A DNA stretch of 64,000 nt, taken from Rhizobium binae. Its GTDB lineage: Bacteria > Pseudomonadota > Alphaproteobacteria > Rhizobiales > Rhizobiaceae. Both the position numbers and the translations under genes were made by a program. The notes under the pieces were generated by a model. That model was given only the letters and a program-made list of their open reading frames with translations, was not told where the DNA came from and did no database searches. Each line of letters begins with the position of its first letter. The stretch's first letter is position 1. The DNA lies in the NCBI RefSeq assembly GCF_017357225.1, contig NZ_CP071604.1, positions 3,351,001 through 3,415,000 on the forward strand. Direction: 5' to 3'. This document shows positions 18,212 to 27,398 of this stretch, piece by piece.

Positions 18212-19207
18212 TCAGAGCTGCCTGACGGCGATCTCTTCTTCGGCGGCCACCTTCAGCGGATTCCGGAGTGGCAGGCCGAATTCGGCGACTTCGATCTCGA
18301 AGACGTCACCCTCTTCGGTCTTGACGCCCTCGGCAAAGGACAGGGTCGCCGTGCCGAACATATGGACATGCACATCGCCCGGAACACGGAACAGGCCGTA
18401 TTTGAAATGGTGATATTCCAGATTGGCGAAGGTGTGCGACATGTTCGCCTCGCCCGACAGGAAGGGCTTCTCGAAGATCACCTTGTCGCCGCGTTTGATG
18501 CGCGAGATGCCGCGAATATCCTCCGGTGCCGCGCCGACGCGGATCTCAGGGCCGAAGCTTGCAGGGCGCAGCTTCGAATGGGCGAGATAAAGATAATTCA
18601 TACGCTCGGTGACGTGATCGGAAAACTCGTTCGACAGCGCAAAGCCGATGCGGAACGGCGTTCCGTCCTTGGCGATGACGTAAATGCCGGCCATCTCGGG
18701 CTCTTCGCCGCCGTCAAGCGCGAAGGAGGGCGAGACGAGCGGCGCGCCGGGGGCAGCCGCGCCATAGCCGTTGCCCTTGTAGAACCACTCGGGCTGCACG
18801 CCCTTTTCGCCAGCTTTCGGCTTGCCGTTCTCAAGTCCCATCTTGAACATCTTCATCGAGTCGGTCAGCGTTTCCTCGGCCGCCTCGCTGGTCTTTTTAT
18901 GCATGCTATCGCGGGTAGCGGCGGAGCCGAGATGGGTGAGACCGGTGCCGGTCAGATGCACGTGGGCGGCATCGGGATGAGTAATCGGCGGCAGGAAACC
19001 GCCTTCCGCATAAGCCTTCTCAAGGTCAACGGCGTCGCCGTAACCATGGGCCTCGATAATAGCGGCAAGCGACTTGCCGCCGTCAGCGGCTTCCATCGCC
19101 AGCGCATAGACGCTGCCGGCATTCTTGACCGACCTTGCCGCGCCGCCCTGCTCGCGCACGGCGACGATGATCTCTCCGTTGGCACCCTTGATCTGGGAAA
19201 TAAGCAC
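18212..19207 (-). CDS. gguC: GguC / AraD1-type fumarylacetoacetate hydrolase-fold protein
   Basis: The product has 331 residues starting from GTG 19207, which has AGAAGGA eight bases upstream; the frame continues to 19285 but without a ribosome site. The sequence has the FAH-type metal-binding core (PEMAGIYVIAKDG, GFALSNEFSDHVTE) and matches GguC, the fourth gene of the Agrobacterium chvE-gguABC locus. FAH-fold enzymes include hydrolases and 2-keto-3-deoxy sugar-acid dehydratases. Since the operon also encodes arabinonate dehydratase and the semialdehyde dehydrogenase, the missing step in between is the dehydration of 2-keto-3-deoxyarabinonate, and GguC is the best local candidate. That assignment is inference. 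Confidence 0.85.
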   Translation of the reverse strand: MLISQIKGANGEIIVAVREQGGAARSVKNAGSVYALAMEAADGGKSLAAIIEAHGYGDAVDLEKAYAEGGFLPPITHPDAAHVHLTGTGLTHLGSAATRDSMHKKTSEAAEETLTDSMKMFKMGLENGKPKAGEKGVQPEWFYKGNGYGAAAPGAPLVSPSFALDGGEEPEMAGIYVIAKDGTPFRIGFALSNEFSDHVTERMNYLYLAHSKLRPASFGPEIRVGAAPEDIRGISRIKRGDKVIFEKPFLSGEANMSHTFANLEYHHFKYGLFRVPGDVHVHMFGTATLSFAEGVKTEEGDVFEIEVAEFGLPLRNPLKVAAEEEIAVRQL

Positions 19208-19322
19208 GACTTCGATCCTTCTCGTTCCGGCGAAGACAGAAAAAGCTCCGCCTGTCCGGCTCCCACGGGAGCCGGAATCCACCATTCATATGACTGCGAA
19301 TGCCTGGGCTGCGCTTAGGCGC

Positions 19323-20534
19323 TCAGCCCTTGTTCTTGTTGTAGACGTCGAAGAACACGGCGGCGAGAAGCACCGCACCCTTGACCATCTGCTGCGAGTC
19401 GGTGCCGAGACCGTGGATCGACATGCCGTTGTTCATGATGCCCATGATAAGCGCGCCGATCACCGCACCCGTCACCTTGCCGACGCCGCCTTGCGCCGAC
19501 GCCCCGCCGATGAAGCAGGCGGCGATGACGTCTAGCTCGAGACCGAAACCACCCTTGGCCGTCGCCGAGTTGAGGCGCAGAGCCACGATGAGGCCAGCCA
19601 GACCCGCAAGCAGGCCCATATTGGCGAATGTCAGGAAGGTCAGCCGCTCGGTATTGATACCGGAAAGCTTCGTCGCCTTCTCGTTGCCGCCCATGGCGTA
19701 GATGCGCCGGCCGATTGTGGTACGGCGGGTAATGAAGGCATAGGCAGCGACGAGGACGAGCATGACGACAAGCACGTTCGGGAAGCCGCGATAGATCGAC
19801 AGCTGGTAGCCGAGCCCCAGGATGGCAAGCGAGACTATGATGTTCTGGGCAAGGAAGAAGCCCATCGGTTCGACGTCATTGCCATGCTTTTCGTTCGACA
19901 GGCGCTTGCGCCAGGCCAGGTAGAAGAGAGTGACGGCGCCGACGACGGTCAGGATGATCGAGGTCGAATTGATGCCGCCCATATCGATGAGGTTGGGCAG
20001 GAAGCCGATGCTGATCAGCTGGAACTCCGGCGGGAACGGACCGATGCTGGTCCCGGTGCCCGATGCCGTCATCACGAACAGCGTCAGGCCGCGGAAAACC
20101 AGCATGCCGGCGAGCGTGACGATGAAGGACGGAATCTTGTGATAGGCGACGAAATAGCCCTGAACGCCGCCAACGACCGCGCCGAGAGCAAGACACACGA
20201 CACCCGCCAGGACATAATTGGTGTGCCACTGCACCGTCATCACGCCGGCGATGGCGCCGATGAAGCCGACGACCGAGCCGACGGAAAGGTCGATATGGCC
20301 GGCGACGATGACCAGCAGCATGCCGAGCGCCATGATGACGATGAAGGAGTTCTGCAGAATGATGTTGGTCAGATTGAGCGGCCTGAAGAGAACGCCACCG
20401 GTCGAGAACTGGAAGAACACCATGATCGCGATGAGTGCGATGAACATGCCGTATTCGCGGATGTTGCCGCGGATATAGTCTCCGATCGAGACGACACGCC
20501 CCTGCTCAGCGATGGGTTGATTGATCGGCGTCAT
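19323..20534 (-). CDS. gguB: Multiple-sugar ABC transporter permease GguB
   Basis: The product has 403 residues with about ten membrane helices and the permease features of CUT2 sugar transporters ([15 protein letters not shown] early, [13 protein letters not shown] and [25 protein letters not shown] late). Its start overlaps the end of gguA by four bases, so the two are translationally coupled. It forms the membrane channel for the GguA ATPase and the ChvE binding protein. The length of about 400 residues, larger than the usual 330, is normal for the MmsB/GguB group. Confidence 0.93.
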   Translation of the reverse strand: MTPINQPIAEQGRVVSIGDYIRGNIREYGMFIALIAIMVFFQFSTGGVLFRPLNLTNIILQNSFIVIMALGMLLVIVAGHIDLSVGSVVGFIGAIAGVMTVQWHTNYVLAGVVCLALGAVVGGVQGYFVAYHKIPSFIVTLAGMLVFRGLTLFVMTASGTGTSIGPFPPEFQLISIGFLPNLIDMGGINSTSIILTVVGAVTLFYLAWRKRLSNEKHGNDVEPMGFFLAQNIIVSLAILGLGYQLSIYRGFPNVLVVMLVLVAAYAFITRRTTIGRRIYAMGGNEKATKLSGINTERLTFLTFANMGLLAGLAGLIVALRLNSATAKGGFGLELDVIAACFIGGASAQGGVGKVTGAVIGALIMGIMNNGMSIHGLGTDSQQMVKGAVLLAAVFFDVYNKNKG

Positions 20535-22075
20535 TGTTTCTTCTCCCCTGAGCGCATGATAGCGCGCATGATGGTTTCCTGGCTTGCTTCTCCCTTCGGC
20601 AATTCAGCGACGATGCGTCCCTCGTTCATCACGTAGATGCGGTCACAAGTGCCAAGCAGTTCCGGCATTTCCGACGAGATCATCAGAACGCCTTTCCCAT
20701 CGGCGGCAAGCTGGTTGATGATAGTATAGATTTCGTATTTTGCGCCGACATCGATGCCGCGCGTCGGCTCGTCCAGGATCAGGACATCGGGGCCGGAGAA
20801 CAGCCACTTCGACAGCACCACCTTCTGCTGGTTGCCGCCGGAGAGATTGACCGTCTCCTGGAAGATGCTCGAGGAACGGATACGCAGCTTCGACCGATAA
20901 TCGGTGGCAACCCGCGATTCCTTGACGCTGTCGATCACCGAGGCATTCGACACCGCCTTCAGATTGACGAGCGTCGTGTTGTGCAGGATCGTGTCGTTGA
21001 GCACCAGGCCGAGTTGCTTGCGGTCTTCGGTGACGTAGGCGAGACCGGCGTCGATCGCCTTGCGCACGGTGCTGACGTCGACCGGCCTGCCGTGCATCAG
21101 CGCCTCGCCGGAGACCTTGTGGCCATAGGACTTGCCGAACAGGCTCATGGCGAATTCGGTGCGCCCTGCCCCCATCAGCCCGGCGATACCGACAACTTCG
21201 CCCTTGCGAACGGTAACGTTGATATTGTGCAGGACCTGACGGTCGCGGTGCTGCTGGTGATAGGCGTTCCAGTTCTTCACTTCGAGAATGGTTTCGCCGA
21301 TCGGCACCGAACGCGGGGGATAGCGGTCTTCGAGATCGCGACCGACCATGTTGCGGATGATGATGTCTTCGCTGATCTCGTCGGCGTGACAGTCGAGCGT
21401 CTTGACGGTCATGCCGTCGCGCAGGACCGTGATCTGGTCGGCGACCTTGCGGATCTCGTTCAGCTTGTGGGAAATGATGATGGAGGTGATGCCCTGCTTG
21501 CGGAATTCCATCAGCAGGGTGAGCAGCGCATCGGAATCGCTTTCGTTGAGCGAAGCCGTCGGCTCATCGAGGATGAGCAGCTTGACGCTCTTCGACAGCG
21601 CCTTGGCGATCTCGACGAGTTGCTGCTTGCCGACACCGATGTCGGTCACCAGCGTGTTCGGAGATTCGGACAGGCCGACTTTCTTGAGCAGCTGCTTCGT
21701 GCGGTTGAAGGTCTCGTCCCAGCTGATGACGCCGCTCTTGGCATTCTCGTTACCGAGGAAGATATTTTCGCCGATCGACAGCAACGGCACGAGCGCCAGT
21801 TCCTGGTGGATGATGACGATGCCGATTTCTTCGGAGTCCCTCAGCGCCTTGAAGTGACGCGTCTCGCCTTCATAGACGATGTCGCCGTCATAGCTTCCGG
21901 TGGGGTAAACACCCGATAGCACTTTCATCAGGGTCGACTTGCCGGCCCCGTTTTCGCCTACCAATGCGTGAATTTCACCCTTGCGAACCTTCAGGTTCAC
22001 GTTCTCCAGCGCCTTGACGCCCGGGAACGTCTTGGTGATGCTCCGCATTTCGAGGATGGTATTGTCCATAGTCAA
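20531..22075 (-). CDS. gguA: Multiple-sugar ABC transporter ATP-binding protein GguA
   Basis: The product has 514 residues with two ABC domains in tandem, as is usual for CUT2 ATPases. The first has a full Walker A (GENGAGKS, 40-47) and Walker B ([11 protein letters not shown]). The second has the degenerate Walker A typical of this group ([10 protein letters not shown]) with an intact LSGGN signature and [12 protein letters not shown]. It energises uptake through GguB. The start [10 protein letters not shown] is 90 bases after the chvE stop, with an intercistronic hairpin between them that probably sets the ratio of binding protein to transporter. Confidence 0.93.
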   Translation of the reverse strand: MTMDNTILEMRSITKTFPGVKALENVNLKVRKGEIHALVGENGAGKSTLMKVLSGVYPTGSYDGDIVYEGETRHFKALRDSEEIGIVIIHQELALVPLLSIGENIFLGNENAKSGVISWDETFNRTKQLLKKVGLSESPNTLVTDIGVGKQQLVEIAKALSKSVKLLILDEPTASLNESDSDALLTLLMEFRKQGITSIIISHKLNEIRKVADQITVLRDGMTVKTLDCHADEISEDIIIRNMVGRDLEDRYPPRSVPIGETILEVKNWNAYHQQHRDRQVLHNINVTVRKGEVVGIAGLMGAGRTEFAMSLFGKSYGHKVSGEALMHGRPVDVSTVRKAIDAGLAYVTEDRKQLGLVLNDTILHNTTLVNLKAVSNASVIDSVKESRVATDYRSKLRIRSSSIFQETVNLSGGNQQKVVLSKWLFSGPDVLILDEPTRGIDVGAKYEIYTIINQLAADGKGVLMISSEMPELLGTCDRIYVMNEGRIVAELPKGEASQETIMRAIMRSGEKKQ

Positions 22076-22123
22076 AGTTCCAGCGTCCCCAGCCCGTCGA
22101 TGGATGGGTAATCATAAAATCGA

Positions 22124-22155
22124 AGGCCGGAACCCGCAAGCGCAGGCTCCGGCCT
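22124..22155 (-). other. Intercistronic hairpin between chvE and gguA
   Basis: On the minus strand AGGCCGGAGCC pairs with GGTTCCGGCCT (plus coordinates 22145-22155 and 22124-22134), one mismatch, followed by TTCGATTTTA. It may act as a partial terminator or a 3' stabiliser that leaves chvE message more abundant than the ggu genes, a common arrangement for binding-protein genes. Confidence 0.5.
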
Positions 22156-22165
22156 CCAGCTTAAC

Positions 22166-23230
22166 TTACTTCAGCTTGTCTTCGGTGTAGTAACCGCTGT
22201 CGACGAGGATCTGCTTATAGTTGGTCTTGTCGACGGCAACCGGCTTCAGCAGATAGGACGGAACGACCTTGACGCCGTTGTCGTAGGTCTTGGTGTCGTT
22301 GACCTCAGGCTCCTTGCCGGACATGACGGCATCGACCATGGCAACCGTCACCTTGGCGAGTTCGCGGGTGTCCTTGAAGATCGTCGAGTGCTGTTCGCCA
22401 GCGATGATCGACTTGACCGACGGGATCTCAGCGTCCTGACCGGTGACGATCGGGAGCGGCTGGGCAGCCGTACCGTAACCAACGCCCTTCAGCGAGGAGA
22501 TGATGCCGATCGAGAGGCCGTCATAGGGAGACAGGACGGCGTCGACCTTGGCGTCGGTGTAGTTTGCCGAGAGCAGGTTGTCCATGCGGGCCTGCGCCGT
22601 CGCCGGATCCCAACGCAGGGTGCCGACCTTGTCCATGCCGGTCTGGCCGGACTTCACGACGAGCTTGCCCGAGTCGATGTAGGGCTGCAGGACGGACATT
22701 GCGCCATCATAGAAGAAGAAGGCGTTGTTGTCGTCCGGCGAACCGCCGAAGAGTTCGATGTTGAACGGGCCCTTGCCATCCTTGAGGCCGAGGCCGTCAA
22801 CGATGGAATTTGCCTGGAGAACGCCGACCTGGAAGTTGTCGAAGGTGGCGTAGTAGTCGACGTTGCCCGAATCGCGGATCAGACGGTCATAAGCGATAAC
22901 CTTGATGCCGGCATCGTGAGCCTTCTGGAGAACGTCGGAAAGCGTGGTGCCGTCGATCGAAGCGATGACGAGAACCTTGACGCCCTTCGTAACCATGTTT
23001 TCGATCTGCGAAAGCTGGTTCGGAATGTCGTCGTCGCCATACTGCAGGTCCGTGCCGTAACCGGCAGCCTGGAGCTGCTTGACGATGTTGTTGCCGTCGT
23101 CGATCCAGCGGGCCGAAGCCTTGGTCGGCATAGCAATGCCGACGGTGCCCTTATCCGCGGCCATTGCCGGTGCAACGAACGAAGCGACGCCGAAGGCAGC
23201 CGCAGCCATCAATGAGATAATGGATTTCAT
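22166..23230 (-). CDS. chvE: ChvE periplasmic multiple-sugar-binding protein
   Basis: The product has 354 residues, the length of Agrobacterium ChvE. A signal peptide ends at APAMA-AD (after residue 24). The mature part has the two-lobe type I binding-protein signature, with [16 protein letters not shown] at the start, the [20 protein letters not shown] hinge stretch and [15 protein letters not shown] in the second lobe. ChvE binds arabinose, galactose, glucose, xylose and some sugar acids; in Agrobacterium it also partners with VirA, for which nothing is seen here. AAGGGAGAG precedes the ATG. It is the first gene of the operon and is divergent from gbpR. Confidence 0.95.
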   Translation of the reverse strand: MKSIISLMAAAAFGVASFVAPAMAADKGTVGIAMPTKASARWIDDGNNIVKQLQAAGYGTDLQYGDDDIPNQLSQIENMVTKGVKVLVIASIDGTTLSDVLQKAHDAGIKVIAYDRLIRDSGNVDYYATFDNFQVGVLQANSIVDGLGLKDGKGPFNIELFGGSPDDNNAFFFYDGAMSVLQPYIDSGKLVVKSGQTGMDKVGTLRWDPATAQARMDNLLSANYTDAKVDAVLSPYDGLSIGIISSLKGVGYGTAAQPLPIVTGQDAEIPSVKSIIAGEQHSTIFKDTRELAKVTVAMVDAVMSGKEPEVNDTKTYDNGVKVVPSYLLKPVAVDKTNYKQILVDSGYYTEDKLK

Positions 23231-23501
23231 TTCTCTCTCCCTTGTTAATAGAGCAGCGGACGGAAAACCGCCCGCCCCGAAACTGTGGCAGGTTCCGTAT
23301 TGGATAGTTACTTCAGATGGTGAGAAACGAAGTAGGTCTCCTCCACGATCTCACACGTGTTGAGTGCCAACCAGCACACGGCGGCAAACTGGTATGGATT
23401 CCTATAACTGTCAAATAGAATAAGTGGTAAAGTGCATAACAATTTTGGTATATCGTTAAAAAGTATTACTTTTAATGGAGCGCAGCGGGGAGGCTGCAAC
23501 C
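23231..23501. promoter_or_regulatory. Divergent promoter region chvE / gbpR
   Basis: The 271 bases between the two divergent genes are much richer in A and T than the surroundings, most of all at 23395-23475. It should carry both promoters and the binding sites of the LysR regulator encoded next to it. I could not single out one convincing LysR T-N11-A box by eye. Confidence 0.5.
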
Positions 23502-24506
23502 ATGACGATCGTTTCAGAGCCAATTTCGATGGATCACGTTGATATCCACAGCGACAGTTTCGGCGATGACAGCCTTTTACGGGCAGGACTTAAGCTGAAT
23601 CACCTCCGAATGATCGTCGCAATCGAAGATAGCGGACAGATTTCCGCGGCTGCGGAAGTCCTCAACATCTCGCAGCCCGCCGCATCGCGCATGCTGTCCG
23701 AAATGGAATCAATCACCAAGACACAGCTCTACGAGCGGGTGGCCCGCGGCGTGGTGCTGACGACCTTCGGCGCGGCGCTTGCGAGACGCGCGCGCAAAAT
23801 CCTTCTGGAGCTGCGCGAAGCGAGCCGCGAGATCGGTGAATTGAAGAGCGGCAAGGGCGGCTCGGTCTTCATCGGTGCAGTGACGGCGCCGGCCATGAGC
23901 CTCGTGGTGCCGGCGATCAACAAGGTGCGCAAAGCCTATCCCGGCATCGAGATCAATATCCAGGTGGAGACCAGCAACGTGCTCGCCCGCGAACTGCTCG
24001 CCGCCCGCCACGACTTCATCATCGGCCGCATTCCCGACGACCTCAACCCGCGCCTGTTCGAGGTGACCGAGATCGGCATCGAACGGGCCTGCCTGATTGT
24101 GCGCAAGAGCCATCCGCTGCTAAAGCAGAAGGTGAGCAGCCTTGCCGACGTCAGGGATTACGACTGGGTGTTTCAGCCGCCGGGTACGCTCTTGCGCCGG
24201 ACGATCGAGGACATTTTCCTGTCGCGCGGCGTAGCGCTGCCGGAAAATATCGTCAACACCTCCTCGCTGCTGCTGACCTGCGCCATCGTCTGCGAGACCG
24301 ATGCGATCGCCCCCGTCGCGATCGACGTCGCCCATTTCCTTGCCAGCCAAGGCGCCAAGGCCTCCGACGTGCGCGTCCTACCGATCGATTTCGAGATCAA
24401 CGTCAAGCCCTACAGCCTGATCACGGCCAGCGAACGGGCGCTGCCGCCGAGCGCAAGGCTGCTTTATGACATGATCCTGGAGGAAAGCCTGAAGCAGGCG
24501 GGATAG
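23502..24506 (+). CDS. gbpR: LysR-family regulator GbpR
   Basis: The product has 334 residues from ATG 23502, preceded by GGGGAGG. The helix-turn-helix lies at about residues 35-75 (ISAAAEVLNISQPAASRMLSE) after an unusually long N-terminal arm, and the rest is the periplasmic-binding-like effector domain. It is divergent from chvE exactly as gbpR is in Agrobacterium, where the regulator controls chvE in response to sugars such as arabinose, galactose and fucose. The assignment rests on this context and overall similarity. Confidence 0.88.
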   Translation: MTIVSEPISMDHVDIHSDSFGDDSLLRAGLKLNHLRMIVAIEDSGQISAAAEVLNISQPAASRMLSEMESITKTQLYERVARGVVLTTFGAALARRARKILLELREASREIGELKSGKGGSVFIGAVTAPAMSLVVPAINKVRKAYPGIEINIQVETSNVLARELLAARHDFIIGRIPDDLNPRLFEVTEIGIERACLIVRKSHPLLKQKVSSLADVRDYDWVFQPPGTLLRRTIEDIFLSRGVALPENIVNTSSLLLTCAIVCETDAIAPVAIDVAHFLASQGAKASDVRVLPIDFEINVKPYSLITASERALPPSARLLYDMILEESLKQAG

Positions 24507-24657
24507 GCCCGCAAGCCCGGCGCCATCTTGCCAGGTCCTAATGGGGCCGGAGCAATTCCGGCAAACTGCGCAGCGGTTTTTTGCGCCCGGAAATTGCGTG
24601 AAAAAATAGAGCACGTTGGCCGATCGCAGAAGCCGGAATGCTCTCCAGGGAAACGGG

Positions 24658-25128
24658 ATGCTGTTCGGACAATCGGTATTTCAATCAGTGCTCGAGCGCC
24701 TGAAGGCGGAGGACCAGACGGCAGAAGATGACGCCGAAGTGCCGGCCGCCCACCGAGTGGCGGGTCTCGGCACCGGCTTTGCCTTCGATGTCATGGAGGG
24801 TGTCTCGGTCGCCTCGCAGCGGATCGGCGAAGCCTATTTCGACAATCTGGACCTCGATGCCGCAGAGGGACCCGTGGAAAAACCGCGGCCTCTGCTTCCA
24901 CCCGAGCCTGTGATGCCGGATCACCTCACCCGCACGACCCCGCAAGAGGTTGCCGGCGAACTGGCGATCTCGGCTGCCGATACGCCGCTGACGCTCGGCG
25001 AGAAGCGCCGCGCGTTTGCCCGCGCCAACCACCCCGACGGCGTCGCCCTGCCCTTCCGCGACAATGCGACGAAGCGGATGATGCTCGCCAATCTCCTGAT
25101 CGACGAAGCGCTGCGGCGATTGCGCTGA
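24658..25128 (+). CDS. Protein with C-terminal J-domain-like segment
   Basis: The product has 156 residues from ATG 24658, with AGGGAAA upstream. The first ~100 residues are of low complexity and not recognised. The C-terminus has the second half of a J-domain: a basic helix (GEKRRAFARA), the HPD tripeptide at 125-127 that touches DnaK, and a closing helix (ATKRMMLANLLIDEALRRL). The J-domain helix I is not obvious, so co-chaperone function is possible but not shown. Its stop codon directly abuts the stop codon of the convergent membrane protein gene. Confidence 0.7.
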   Translation: MLFGQSVFQSVLERLKAEDQTAEDDAEVPAAHRVAGLGTGFAFDVMEGVSVASQRIGEAYFDNLDLDAAEGPVEKPRPLLPPEPVMPDHLTRTTPQEVAGELAISAADTPLTLGEKRRAFARANHPDGVALPFRDNATKRMMLANLLIDEALRRLR

Positions 25129-25413
25129 TTACTCCGCCTGCACGTCCTTCGACGGCTTTTCCGAGGTCGGCGCTGCTGGCTCTTCCTCGTCGTCGGCGTC
25201 GGGTGCGACCGCCGGCGCTACGGCCTCAGGCTGGGGATTGAAGGTCCAGAACAGCATATAGAATGCATAAGCGCCCGCGGCGGCCGAAAGCACCGCCCAG
25301 AAGGGATCGCCGCCGATGATCTCGATCGTGGCCCAGCCGAAGCAGACGGCAACGATGGCAATCCGCACCCAGAGGCGCCGGTATGCCGGATGGTTCGGAT
25401 CGATCAGTTGCAT
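25129..25413 (-). CDS. Small membrane protein of unknown function
   Basis: The product has 94 residues from ATG 25413; ATG 25443 upstream would add ten. Two hydrophobic helices (WVRIAIVAVCFGWATIEII and PFWAVLSAAAGAYAFYMLF) are followed by an acidic, Pro/Ala-rich tail (DADDEEEPAAP) that should face the cytoplasm. I do not recognise a function. It converges with the J-domain-like gene with zero bases between the two stop codons. Confidence 0.65.
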   Translation of the reverse strand: MQLIDPNHPAYRRLWVRIAIVAVCFGWATIEIIGGDPFWAVLSAAAGAYAFYMLFWTFNPQPEAVAPAVAPDADDEEEPAAPTSEKPSKDVQAE

Positions 25414-25611
25414 CTGTGCCCCGCGGTCGGTTATGTCACGCATGCCCCCGGCATGCGTCGCACAGCCCATGGCCTGTGTCGCGCTTGTCTTTAGTTTGAA
25501 TCTTGCAAATGTGAAAGAGCCGCGGGCTTGACGCGACGCAGAGAAGATGGAATGAAAATTCCAGTTTTTTGGTAATTCGGTTTATTTGTTCCGAATTCAA
25601 GGGAGGTTGAA

Positions 25612-26604
25612 ATGACAGTGAGATTCGGTCTTCTCGGCGCCGGCCGCATCGGCAAGGTTCACGCCAAGGCCGTCAGCGGCGACGCCAATGCGAAGCTGGT
25701 TGCGGTCGCGGACGCCTTTCCGCAGCCAGCTGAAGCGATCGCCTCGGCCTATGGCTGCGAAGTCCGCACCATCGAGGCGATCGAGGCCGCCAAGGATATC
25801 GACGCCGTCGTCATCTGCACGCCGACGGACACCCATGCCGACCTGATCGAGCGTTTCGCCCGCGCCGGCAAGGCGATTTTCTGCGAAAAGCCGATCGATC
25901 TCGACGTCGCCCGCGTCAAGGCCTGCATCAAGGTGGTGGAAGACACCGGTGCCAAGCTGATGGTCGGCTTCAACCGCCGATTCGATCCACATTTCATGGC
26001 GGTTCGCAAGGTCATCGATGACGGCAAGATCGGCGATGTCGAGATGGTGACAATCACCTCGCGCGATCCCGGCGCCCCGCCGGTCGATTACATCAAGCGC
26101 TCGGGCGGCATCTTCCGCGACATGACCATCCACGATTTCGACATGGCCCGCTTCCTGCTCGGCGAAGAGCCGGTCTCGGTGCTGGCGACCGCCGCCGTGC
26201 TTGTCGACAAGGCGATCGGCGAAGCCGGCGATTATGATAGCGTCTCGGTGATCCTGCAGACTGCCTCCGGCAAGCAGGCCGTCATCTCCAACTCCCGCCG
26301 CGCCACCTATGGCTACGACCAGCGCATCGAAGTGCATGGCGCAAAGGGCATGGCGGCAGCCGAAAACCAGCGCCCGGTTTCGATCGAGGTGGCCAACGGC
26401 GACGGCTACACCCGCCCGCCGCTGCATGATTTTTTCATGACCCGCTACACCGAAGCCTACGCCAACGAGATCGCCGCCTTCATCGCCGCGATCGAAAAGG
26501 GCTCGAAGATCTCACCGTCGGGCGCCGATGGTCTCGCTGCGCTGGCGCTCGCCGACGCGGCGGTGCAGTCGGTCAAGGAAGGCAAGCGGATCAAGGTTGG
26601 CTGA
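25612..26604 (+). CDS. iolG: myo-Inositol 2-dehydrogenase
   Basis: The product has 330 residues, the same length as the S. meliloti enzyme IdhA. The N-terminal Rossmann fold starts at FGLLGAGRIGKVHAKA, the catalytic lysine is in the FCEKPIDL motif, and the C-terminal GFO/IDH/MOCA domain holds GGIFRDMTIHDFDMARFL with the conserved Asp and His of the active site. The reaction is NAD-dependent oxidation of myo-inositol to 2-keto-myo-inositol, the first step of inositol use. AAGGGAGG precedes the ATG. It stands alone here; other iol genes are not in the window. Confidence 0.9.
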   Translation: MTVRFGLLGAGRIGKVHAKAVSGDANAKLVAVADAFPQPAEAIASAYGCEVRTIEAIEAAKDIDAVVICTPTDTHADLIERFARAGKAIFCEKPIDLDVARVKACIKVVEDTGAKLMVGFNRRFDPHFMAVRKVIDDGKIGDVEMVTITSRDPGAPPVDYIKRSGGIFRDMTIHDFDMARFLLGEEPVSVLATAAVLVDKAIGEAGDYDSVSVILQTASGKQAVISNSRRATYGYDQRIEVHGAKGMAAAENQRPVSIEVANGDGYTRPPLHDFFMTRYTEAYANEIAAFIAAIEKGSKISPSGADGLAALALADAAVQSVKEGKRIKVG

Positions 26605-27398
26605 CGGCCCTATCCCGAGCGGCCGCCACGATGAGATGGCCGGGCACACGCCCGGCCGTTTGCGTTTGGGCCTGGTAAAGGCGGCGAGAGCCATACCGTG
26701 CACCGGGTACCGCCCGCTCGAAACGCCAACAGCTCGTTTGGCGGCAACACGCCCCAACCTCCGTCATTCCAGGCCTTGAGCCTGTAATCCACAGCCCCCG
26801 CGCGTCCGCGCGATGAATTGAACCTATTCGCCCTCGAGGGAGTCTCCCGCGCCGAAGGACTTGGCGCTCAGATTCCTGCGGCGAGCCCAGGAATGAGGAA
26901 GCGAGAGAAGATTTGAACTGCCCATGGTCGCTGGAGGATGCGGTGTGGATTCTCGGATCAAGGCCATGCAGGACGGAGGGTGGCCGTGGATTCCAGGCTC
27001 AAGGCCTGGAGTGACGGAGAGTGAGGGTTGCGTTTGCGCCAAAGTTGCCGTCGGCGAGGCTAAGGCGTCCCGATTCCCGGTCAAAAGGCGGTGCTATGCC
27101 GGTGCCGAAAGCGCCGCCCACAGTCCGCAACATCGACGGCTCGTTTGGCGGCAAGACACCGCCGACCTCCGTCATTCGAGGCCTTGAGCTGGGAGCCAGG
27201 GCCGCGGCCAGTCGAGGCGGGCAGTTGTGCAGTGGTTCGGACCTTTGAACGACCCCGCCCCACAAGGAGAGAGGGCCTTATCCGCGGCAGCGCTTCGGCC
27301 TGACGCAGCTTCACACAGCATCGCTGGATTCAAAATGCGGCGAGTGCGACACGGTAGCCCCTCCCCTTGTGGCGAGGGGTTGGGGAGGTGTTTTGGCG
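26605..27398. repeat. Repeat-filled spacer with rhizobial intergenic repeats
   Basis: No gene is seen in these 794 bases. Two direct copies of a repeat occur at about 26733-26785 and 27140-27195, both reading CTCGTTTGGCGGCAA and then CCTCCGTCATTC and AGGCCTTGAGC. An inverted copy lies at 26988-27019 (GGATTCCAGGCTCAAGG, then CCTGGAGTGACGG) and a degenerate one at 26947-26978. The CCAGGC/GCCTGG arms can fold into a hairpin. A separate dyad is at 27360-27388 (CCTCCCC / GGGGAGG). Such elements are dispersed in rhizobial genomes and give spurious open frames ending in RHSRP. Confidence 0.7.
26638..26668 (+). terminator. Terminator after iolG/idhA
   Basis: GGCCGGGC (26638-26645) and GCCCGGCC (26650-26657) form a perfect eight-pair stem with loop ACAC, followed by GTTTGCGTTT. 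It begins 34 bases after the stop codon. Confidence 0.7.

Noticed and set aside
24546..24562. Terminator after gbpR (GCCGGA / TCCGGC)
   Set aside because: The stem is six pairs only and the T-run lies about 15 bases further on, so I did not list it as a feature.
26605..27398. CRISPR array or tandem repeat array
   Set aside because: The repeats differ in spacing, orientation and length and there are no regular spacers or cas genes.
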